Source: Fusarium oxysporum f. sp. lycopersici 4287
Lineage: Eukaryota > Ascomycota > Sordariomycetes > Hypocreales > Nectriaceae
DNA length: 64,000 nt
Assembly (NCBI RefSeq): GCF_000149955.1
Contig: NC_030996.1
Span: 1,133,467-1,197,466 of the forward strand
Reading direction: 5' to 3'
In this document: piece by piece, positions 55,852 to 64,000 of the stretch
Layout: each line of letters starts with the position of its first letter
Numbering within the stretch: position 1 is the first letter of the stretch
Notes under the pieces: generated by a model
Told to the model about the DNA's origin: nothing
The model's database searches: none
Seen by the model: the letters and a program-made list of their open reading frames with translations, nothing else
Program-made: the position numbers and the translations under genes

Positions 55852-57707
55852 TTACTCGTGATCCACAGTCTTGGGCTCCACGCCGTTGTGGGTAAGAGTT
55901 GGCTCATCTCTGTCCAGATCATACATGGCATCTTCTTGAGCATCGTAGTGGCGGAAGATAGCATAGAAGATGCAACCAGTGACGAAAGAAGAGATACCGA
56001 CGCCAGTGTAGAGCCACAGGAAGTTGGGATCCTTGGCCTCTGAAACAAGTGCCTCAGCGATGGCAGATCCAAAAGCGTTGGTGAAGAGGTAGATGGACTG
56101 CACGAAGGACTTCATGCTGGGGGGGGCCTTGGTGTAGGCGTACTCGAGACCAGTGACGGAGATGAAGATCTCAGAGATACCGATGAAGATGTAGGCGGGT
56201 GTCTGAATGGCGATGTGCACGTTGTTGGGAAGCTTGGTGTTACCGTCCTGGCCAGCAGCACATTCACCAGGGTGTTCGTAACAAGGCCCAGCAGAGTAGA
56301 TGATGTGCTGAACGATAGCAGCGTAGGCGAGGCAGAGAGCAGCGAGCCAGAAACCGATGGTGATTCGGGCAATAGGTCGAAGCTCAATACCGGCCCGGCG
56401 AAGGATGGGGTACAAGACCTTCTCGATGAGGGGAGTGAAAACCAAAATGGAGATGGGATCGAAGTTTTGCATCAGATCGTTGGGGACACCGTGACCTTGC
56501 ATTTGACCAGCTTGGGTGACAAAGTTGGTAGAGAACTGTCCGTAGCAAACCCAGAAGATGGGGTAGAAGATGAAGACCTTGCAAGCACGGAGAGCACGCT
56601 TAAGCTCGTCGACAAAGTGGTCGTTCCAGGGAACAGCCTTGGTCTTTCCGTTGGCCTCGCGCCATGAGGGCTTGGCGGCATCGGTGTTGCGAGCAGCAAT
56701 CATCATACCAAGAGCCTTGAAGGCATCAGTGATAACGGAGCCCTGGGGAGGGCGGTTGACAAAGGTCTTTCGGCGGAGGACCAGAGTGACGATACCGACA
56801 TTGAACATGCAGAAACACATGAGATAGGCGGTCCAGAAACCCTTGTACTTCTCCATGAAGGGGGTAGCGAGCAGTGAGAGGGCACCGACGTTGATGCACC
56901 AATAGAAGATCATGTAGATGCGCTGGTAGGTAATAGCAGGGTCGATGACAACGCGCTCGCCATTCTTCTCAGTTCGGATAGCCATTCTGCGTCGCTGGTA
57001 CTGATCGGCGATGAGAGGCGCGATGTTGGACTTGATACCACCGGTTCCAAGACCAATAACGATGATAGCAACGATGTATCCAGCCTTTCCAGCACCATGC
57101 TCCATAGCAACAGGCAGTGATGTAGTCCAGAGGATGATGAGACCAACCCAGTAGAAACCGCAGAAGACCAAGATAGTTCTGTACTTTCCGAGGTACTGAT
57201 CGGCGATGATGGCACCGAGAATGGGAGTCACGTAGCAGAACCATTGGAAGAAGAGGTTGAGACCAGTAGCAGCCTGGTGGCCCATTCCAAGACCCTTGGC
57301 ACCATCCGCGCCTGTCGGGCTGTTGGAGATGTAGTTCTGGAAAAGACCCTGAGCACCATAGTAGGTGAATCGTTCCGTCAACTCGACAACAGCGATGAGG
57401 AAAGCTGAAGCAGGGAGGTTCTCTCCTACACGTCGAAGAGTCGCCTTCTCATGATCGTTGGGCTCCTCGCCGTCGGGAGTAGTACCGAACTCAGGATCAG
57501 AAGCATAGTGTTGCTTGTCGAGAGACTTCTTCTCATCAATAGAAGGGGCGATATAACCACCGGCGAGATCAGTCTTCTTCTCGGCGGGCACGCGCTCACC
57601 TAACTCCTCGTGGAGCCTGCATTGCATGAGATTAGCAAGGGTACGAAATAAGCTTGAATAGAGTTTGCGACATACTCGGCGGCCAAATCCTCGTGATTCT
57701 GGGCCAT
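55852..57707 (-). CDS. PTR2-type di/tripeptide transporter (POT family)
   Basis: Two exons, 57676-57707 and 55852-57616 (59-bp intron GTATGT...TGCAG), give 598 residues starting MAQNHEDLAAEL. A read-through frame extends upstream without the intron, but the spliced start has better context and family fit. The protein has about 12 hydrophobic helices, the PTR2 block VELTERFTYYG, the signature region FYWCINVGALS, DQYLGKYRTILVF and a C-terminal AYTKAPPSMKSFVQSIY. It imports di- and tripeptides with protons at the plasma membrane. With the OPT gene 7 kb away and the secreted protease, it supports growth on protein, although the genes are not clustered tightly. Confidence 0.95.
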
Positions 57708-60056
57708 GTTGCAGATGTCGATGAGACTCGATGAAAAAAAAGTTTTCACTGTCACGGATGCAACAAGGGACAAGGCGAGGATGATTGATGATGAAAGGGA
57801 GGAGAGGATGGGAGTAAACGAAGAGTAATAAAAATACCAAGATCTGGAGACGTTTAATAAATATTCTGTCATGGAAACACGGTCGACTCCATATTCTACG
57901 CCACGAGATGCCACACCTCGACCGAAGCCATGCCCGTTGCTGTAAAACATCCGACCATCAGAGAAAGGAACCTTTGTAACGGCCCGGATATGGGTATGGA
58001 GCATCAAGCAACGGGCAACAGACGGGGGCAAAAGGTGGCCAATGGCTATGACCGTGTGGCGTGCTCCGAGTCCTTCTGCAAAATTTCGAGAAACATGAGC
58101 CATGTCTAGAATGCCGAAGATCCGAGTCACCCCCTGTCTCGTACGAGCGACGGTGACACCTCAAGTGGAGGCTCCGGCCGTAAAGAAAAGCACCCCACAG
58201 AAACAGCCGGGCCTAGTGGCGCGAGGGAATTGTCCGGATTTGTGATCCAGTCTCTGCCAGAATTGTTGTGACTGTCATTATCGCGATGTCGCTCTCCGGA
58301 CACGGCGAATCCGCTTGTATGACTCTTTTATGTATTACACGATAACGTTATATTTGTCGATATCCTAAAGCCAAGAGATTATCTTGTGTTAATCCATGTG
58401 ATATTGAAGGATCAACAGAACTTCACCTATCACTAAAGATCGGCATAACCTCGCATCAAGCTTACCACAACGAGTAAAGTCCAATTTCTTGCAAACACCC
58501 ACTGGCTAAATAAAAAGTTCCGCGGCAACTTCTCCCAAGCGCGTGGTAACGTAACAATCGCTGTGTCCGTCCGCGACTAATGTTTGAGAGAGGGAGAACC
58601 CTGAATCCACCCGCCACTGATAATACTGCAGTACGGACGGGCCAATCGACGAGGCAAAGGGCGCGATTCGGGAATGACGGCTGGCTATCTCAGGCACCGT
58701 CAGTAATCTTTACCCAAGAGGAAGGTCATTACTCAATCATTCAAGTCCTCCCCGCAAATCATCTGTGCAAGGTTTATCTCAGACAAGAAGCTCGTCCAAA
58801 CAGCGTGCTACAAATTGTCATATGACGTACAACCTTCAAGTAAGAACGTGAGCCCATTCCCTTTACAGGAAACTCGACGAGTGAAATTAGGGTTATCTAG
58901 AGTGTCAGTTGATTTAATAATACCGTGATAATGTGCTAGCCAGCTTCTCGATACGGAATGATATGGTCTTTTGTGATATGGGCTATTGGCCTTGATGTCG
59001 CAGGATGCTCTTCAAAAGTTCATCAATCATGATGGGTCAGCGACCTGGTGCATCGCATCGCATCTTATCTCCGGTCATTCCCAAGGCCAAGCCGGCAGCA
59101 GCCGCCATTTTCCCTTGGCGATTTCTTCCATTTTTTGTGCCGCATTTCGCCTCAGCTGATTCAATTGCCATCTTGTCTCCCGATGGTGCTATCACCACTT
59201 TCGCAACGTTGTGAAAGTCAGTACACCACTATTACCTAACATCAAGAGATCGTCGCGACGCCGCTTATCTCCTAACCCCATTCTCCATTCCTGCCAACTG
59301 CACCCCATGTTTTCCTCATCTCCATCTCCATTTCTCAACGGAGAGAGGCCTGAGGCTAAAGCATGGGGTAACGGTTCACTCTGTGTCAAGAAAATCAAGG
59401 AAGGCGGCCGATTGCAACCCCCCATGTCTAGTAAGCTCAGAGACTGCATGAAAGCCAATCACGCCCCTCGCCGTATTTCCGTGAACGCGTTGTTTTTTCC
59501 TGGGGTTTCACGGGGTTCAGGTGGATGGTGGCGTGGGCTAGCATATTTTTGGTTGTTCAAGAGAGAGCCTCAACAAGCCTTGAAAAACCGTAAAACCGTA
59601 TCTTGTTACCGAGGTGCCGAGGTTGGGAAAGAGTTTTAAGAATGAGATTATGGAGGGCGGGATCAAAAAAGTCAAAATAGACGCCTCCGAGGCTGACGAA
59701 AATTGTCGTATTCAGGGTAGGTTGGGTTGGTTGCAGATGGTACCTTGCGCCGAGTACAGTCAGCAATGGCGATGGCTCCCTTTTGGTCGTTTTTAGATTT
59801 TGCTCGATATCTTGCAGTAATCGTATCGCTGTAAATAGCATTTTTGGCGTTCGCGACGGTTACTTCGCAGCATCGGTTCAAAGTTTAGGGACGCCATACT
59901 CGTAACTCATTGACCGCACTCGCGAACCACAAACTTGATGAACATTTCGTTTCGTATCACGGCAAATTCCTGCAGTATTTCGGAAATTAGTGTATTAAAA
60001 CGAAGATCAAAAATAGATATTTGTAGTTTTATCTTCAATTCAAGCCACGAGGTCAA
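57708..60056. other. 2.3-kb upstream region of the PTR2 gene without a confident gene
   Basis: The first few hundred bases are probably PTR2 promoter, which in fungi is often long and nitrogen-regulated. Plus-strand frames at 59005-59239 and 59211-59639 are Ser/Pro/Arg-rich without family features and probably noncoding. No repeats were recognised. Confidence 0.4.
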
Positions 60057-61839
60057 TTAAGACAAGTTCAGTACGTCTTTCAGCACACGCAACGCCCCAA
60101 AGAGCTCATTGTCATGATATCGCCTCGCCACCACCTGCAAACTGACAGGCGCACCCCCAAAATCACCCTCCTCCCACAAATCTCTTTCAAAAAACGCTTG
60201 ATCTCTCAAAATCTGATAACGCATTGCCCGGTAGCTCAAAGCCCCCTAAATTACCGTCTCCTCGGTACATGAGTGCAAATCCCTGCCGTAAGGAGCTAGA
60301 CCCCCCGAAACCGCCGGCCGTGTCGTGCGCACAAGCTGGCCCTACAAACGACGGGCCGATAATGACATCCACATCTTGGTCACTCCAGCTTTTGGCAAAA
60401 GCAAGCCGGAAATCGTCTCGCTCTTTGTGAACGGCTGTAAGATCTACGGCGGTGTGCATGCCCAGGGGCTCTGCGTCTCTGTAGATCCATTCTGTAAGAG
60501 GGTGAAGAGGTTCACCAGATGAGATTATGCCGTTTTTGGTGAGATGGCCGCCATCCGGCCAGTAGAGTCCTCGGACTTGGCTCCACGCTTTTTCCGCGCC
60601 TAAGACCTTGAACTCTTTTAATTCGATGAGATTGCAAAACTTGCTGTCGGATAGAACGTTCATGGCCCAGGAAATTGCCCTCTTCACCGGGGGTTGAGGC
60701 TCGATGAAGCCATCGTTGCTGATGATGCCGACCTTGAGGCGCCGATTGAACCGTGTTTCAAGACCAGTCCACGGAATCGGGACGACGTTGGGATCCGAAA
60801 GATAAGGCGTTGAAGAAAGGACACATTTCATGAAAAGGTCCATGTCTCTCAAGGAGCGACACATAGGTCCCGTCGACAGAGGGATGTTCACCACGGCTGG
60901 AGGCGGATCACCTTTGATGTACCCCCTTGTCGGCAAGACATTCGATGTGGTTTTGAAGCCATAGATACCACAAAAGGCAGATGGGCCACGAATACTCCCA
61001 CCAATGTCAGTCCCGATCCCCAAGATTGAGCCTTTCATCGCAATCAGCGCAGATTCACCTCCTGTCGAACCGCCAGCAGACAGATGAATGTTGAAAGGGT
61101 TCAGAACTCTTCCCCAGTGGGAATCACTCTCAAGATGCATCAGCGATTGAGGCTGATTGGTTTTGCAGTAAATGATGGCACCTTGGGCACGCAAGATTGA
61201 CACGATGTCCGCATCTTGGTCATCGTCACTGATACTGATGAAATAACCCTGAGAGGAAGAGGTTCCAGCAACTTGGATGTGATCTTTGATGCTAATGGGT
61301 AAGCCATGTAAGGGGCCGACAGGATTCCCATGTGTCTCGAAATATGAATCAAGCTTTTGAGCTTGTTCGATGGCCTCGTCCATGAACCATTGTGTCAGGC
61401 AGCATGTCAGTTGATGCGCAATGATGGAGCGCTTGCAGAATGCCCGTGCAACGGCTATCGCAGTGTGATTTCGACTTGCAATTGCTTCAACAAGGCCAAC
61501 AGCATCATAGCCTTCAGTGATAATTATCTCCTCCGGCGATAAAATGCCACAGGTTGTTGGGATCGAGGAGACATCTGTTGGAGGGTTCTGTATAACCTCC
61601 AGAGGCAGCCGCAGCTCCTCCGGGACCTTCGCTGCAAATGCTTCAAGCAACGCAGCCCTCTTCTCTTCGAACTCGGGAGTGCCGAGAGGTACGGACTTGA
61701 CCTGTACAACAGGAAGCCCTGGAACCATCTCGGTGGCCAAGGGTCTACATTCGAGGGACTTCAAGCTGTGGGTAGTGACACTTGAGAAGTCTTTGGAAGA
61801 CCCTGATGGGAGGACTGAAGAAGAAGAGGCAAAAGTCAT
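60057..61839 (-). CDS. Amidase-signature enzyme with apparent C-terminal frameshift
   Basis: From ATG at 61839 the frame runs to about 60187; the family C-terminus (LWEEGDFGGAPVSLQVVARRY, ending LKDVLNLS at 60057) continues in another frame. The catalytic triad region is intact: Lys in ISIKDHIQVAG, cis-Ser in SAGGSTGGESAL and nucleophile Ser in GTDIGGSIRGPS. Amidases of this family hydrolyse amides to acid and ammonia. After CAHDTA the usual FYW-type segment is missing, and a five-G run near 60246-60250 sits at the frame break; four G would restore the C-terminal frame. A sequencing slip, a deletion or real decay could explain it. The ORF extends further 5' without an ATG context better than 61839. 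Confidence 0.75.
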
Positions 61840-62581
61840 GGCCGAAGAATGTGTTTGTGTGACAGCAGATTTGCCAAGAAAGCATGGCGAGAAGGACAAT
61901 GAGGAGGTGGTGCAGTTGTGATCATCCAGCTGATATATGTCAAGTCTTGGCCTAGGAGTTCTCGAACCTCGGGCTCCTTGGTCTTTGCTCGATGCCCTAT
62001 TCTTCAGTTGTTTGCACCGCTGGTCGCCCAGCAAAGCAAACGCTCGGACCATGGGCCAAATGCAAACTCCAGTCGACAACTGTCTCGCAAGCTTGTCGTT
62101 GGCTCACGATACTATTCACTTCTGACCACCCAAACAACCCAATCCGACATAAATATCCTCAAAATTCCCATTGTTGACATCCAACTGTATCAAAGCGACA
62201 AACCTTGGCTTCAAGAAGCTTCAGGTGACTAGTTGGAATAATCTGTGAGACGTCCACCAACATGTCCCCAGGACCCTTTGCTTCGTGGAACAATCCTTAG
62301 CGGCGTTTCCATTGTTCTTCTAACTTCGACCACCACCAACAGCAGCCATGTCCGACATACGATACGTAGATTGCGCATCGGCCGGTGAACGCCGTATCGC
62401 ACTGCGGTTGTTGCTGATTCCCCCGCCTTCTCCTGGTGACACAGGTGCGGGGGATGAGGATATAAGAGGTCACACAGAGCCCTGTACAACAGCACACGAA
62501 TTGAACATTTCGCGACACCCTCCCCTCAGGCCCCCTACTGCTTCTACACTTCGATTGCCTTCGCCAGAACTGACCACGCTC
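61840..62581. promoter_or_regulatory. Shared divergent upstream region, amidase / MFS
   Basis: A 742-bp region between the two start codons. An in-frame ATG at 62348 could extend the MFS protein, but the added residues are low-complexity and unlike the family. No other gene is seen. Confidence 0.4.
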
Positions 62582-64000
62582 ATGATGGTGAACTTGGTGG
62601 TGAAAAACCCCATTCCTGGGACTATCCATCTTGTTGACCTCAATCGTAATCTGCGTGTTCGTCATGCAGGTGGTGGTGACGGCGACATCGTCCTTGACCC
62701 TGTGCCAAGTGACGACCCAGAGGATCCTCTCAATTGGACTCCTCGTCGCAAAATTCTTGCATTGATCTGTCAGAACCTGTGAGTCTGTTTCCTCTCAATT
62801 CGAGTGTCTTTTGTTGACTTGGAAAGGTACACCTGGTTCACGGGCATGTCTGCTGCCACTGTTTACTCAGTCCTCGTCCCGCTCGCACAGCAGTCTGGGG
62901 TCTCGATCAAGACGCTCAATGAGGGAACGGGCTATATGTACCTGCTCCTGGGCTGGGGCTTGTTGTTTTGGCAACCCTTCTCGCTGCGATATGGCAAGCG
63001 TTTGACCTACCTCCTCTCTGTGCTTGGAGCCATCGTAAGTCATTTCATACATTCATCACGAAACAGCTAACGAATATTATCAGGGCACAAGTGTTTGGAG
63101 GTAATACTTTCCAGTGATGCGATACTGGTGTGTGACCTCACTGACTGCTCGCAGCGCCTACGTCTCAAGCAACGGTGAATGGATCGCCAAATGCATCATC
63201 CAGGGCTTCTTCATCGCGCCCATCGAAGCCTTGCCTGAGATCTCCATCACTGACATCGTAAGTACAACCCACTAACCTCATGACCGACATGAGATTGACT
63301 CCTCCCAGTGCTTCACTCATCAACGCGGAACCTACATGGGCATCTACGCTCTCACCCTTGCCGGCAGCAATTACTTCGCGCCCGTCATATGCGGCTTCAT
63401 CGCCGAGTATCAAGGCTGGCAATGGGTATTCTACTGGCCCGCCATCTTCCTCTCATTCGTCTTCGTGGTTCTCTTCTTCTTCATGGAAGAAACCAATTAC
63501 AATCGTACCGCTCGACACGCCGACCTTCTACAGATCAGTTCGTCCCGACCGAGCGATGAGAACAACAGCAAGGCTAAAGAAAAGGCTGCTGAGGGCGGAA
63601 GAGCTGAGGTCAGAGAGGCTGACGAAGCGAACATCCAACATGCCAAACCGAGAACGTTCTTGCAGAAGATGTCGCTTTGGCAACCTACGCCAAGTCAGAG
63701 TATGGCTCGTCACGCTGGACGCTCGCTTCAATACCTCGGTTGGCCTGTCATCTTTTTCGCTGGCTTTTCATATGGTTCATACCTCATCTGGTTCAACGTC
63801 CTCAACGCGACAGCGTCCATCATACTGTCTGGTCCCGGATATGGCTTCAGGCCTTCGATGGTCGGACTGAGCTACCTCTCCTGCTGCCTCGGTTCCATCG
63901 TCGCTGCCATTCTCGCCGGGCGATTGAGCGACTGGCTTACTATCAAACTTGCGCGTCGCAACAATGGTATCATGGAGGCTGAGCACCGTCTGTGGCCGCT
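62582..64000 (+). CDS. MFS transporter, 5' part (truncated by window end)
   Basis: Exons 62582-62778, 62827-63034, 63084-63100, 63155-63257 and 63309 to beyond 64000; the third exon is only 17 bp. The N-terminus [20 protein letters not shown] and [15 protein letters not shown] are typical of fungal MFS transporters of the SVOP/DHA type. Helices follow ([33 protein letters not shown]), then a cytoplasmic loop with a Lys/Glu-rich stretch after helix six ([16 protein letters not shown]), and helices seven and eight. The substrate is not known; such proteins export toxic compounds or import small solutes. The remaining helices are outside the window. Confidence 0.88.

Noticed and set aside
55852..57840. 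Longer unspliced start for the PTR2 transporter
   Set aside because: The added 5' residues are not family-like; a consensus intron gives MAQNHEDLAAEL and a better start context.
59211..59639. 142-codon plus-strand ORF upstream of the PTR2 gene
   Set aside because: Low-complexity composition with no motif or splice support; more likely promoter or untranslated DNA.

Overview
The window looks like nuclear chromosomal DNA of a filamentous ascomycete, most likely a Fusarium or close Sordariomycete relative. The genes carry many short introns (about 45-70 bp, GT...AG, often with a CTAAC/CTGAC-like branch site), CT-rich leaders precede some start codons, and the families are typical of the group: fungal rhodopsin-like membrane proteins, PR-1-like and PAN-domain secreted proteins, proteinase K-like proteases, OPT and PTR2 peptide transporters, mitochondrial copper nitrite reductase, AAA ATPases with a fungal N-terminal domain, and Zn2Cys6 regulators. 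The genus is inferred from overall character; no marker gene proves it. I saw no rRNA, CRISPR array, intact tRNA or intact transposon.

Layout. 0-2 kb: 3' end of a fungal rhodopsin-family membrane protein, then a secreted cysteine-rich PAN-like gene whose frame is broken. 2-5.3 kb: no confident gene. 5.3-6.8 kb: mannitol 2-dehydrogenase behind a CT-rich promoter. 8.0-8.9 kb: secreted PR-1/CAP protein, followed by 3.5 kb without a convincing gene. 12.4-18.9 kb: DyP-type peroxidase, bHLH regulator, transaldolase, NAD-type short-chain dehydrogenase and an unknown 219-residue protein. The bHLH, transaldolase and dehydrogenase promoters share a palindrome (ACTGTACAGT core) centred about 200-215 bp before each start codon, which marks them as a probable co-regulated sugar/polyol module. 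21-25 kb: a 727-residue secreted protein made of about 32 two-cysteine repeats, convergent with a subtilisin-like protease.

26.4-33.8 kb: cytochrome P450 and Zn2Cys6 regulator transcribed divergently, then a P-loop sulfotransferase-like protein, and a membrane-anchored mitochondrial copper nitrite reductase with paired cysteines. 35-40.6 kb: NUP-type purine nucleoside permease, two overlapping small membrane ORFs, a CrtC/AttH lipocalin-like protein and a divergent short-chain dehydrogenase. The lipocalin-like gene is flanked by two copies of a diverged repeat. 41.6-44.4 kb: large AAA+ ATPase. 46.3-52 kb: OPT oligopeptide transporter and secreted GH2 hydrolase. 52-64 kb: a 96-residue acidic protein, a conserved-looking 338-residue unknown, a PTR2-type di/tripeptide transporter, an amidase with an apparent C-terminal frameshift, and the 5' part of an MFS transporter running off the window.

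Exon structures were derived by hand from frame continuity and splice consensus. In the complete multi-exon genes called with confidence the summed exons give whole codons. The window combines nutrient use (polyol, peptide, nucleoside, amide and polysaccharide), nitrite respiration and secreted surface proteins. Two small accessory metabolic groups (P450/Zn2Cys6/sulfotransferase-like and CrtC-like/SDR) have no visible polyketide or peptide synthase.
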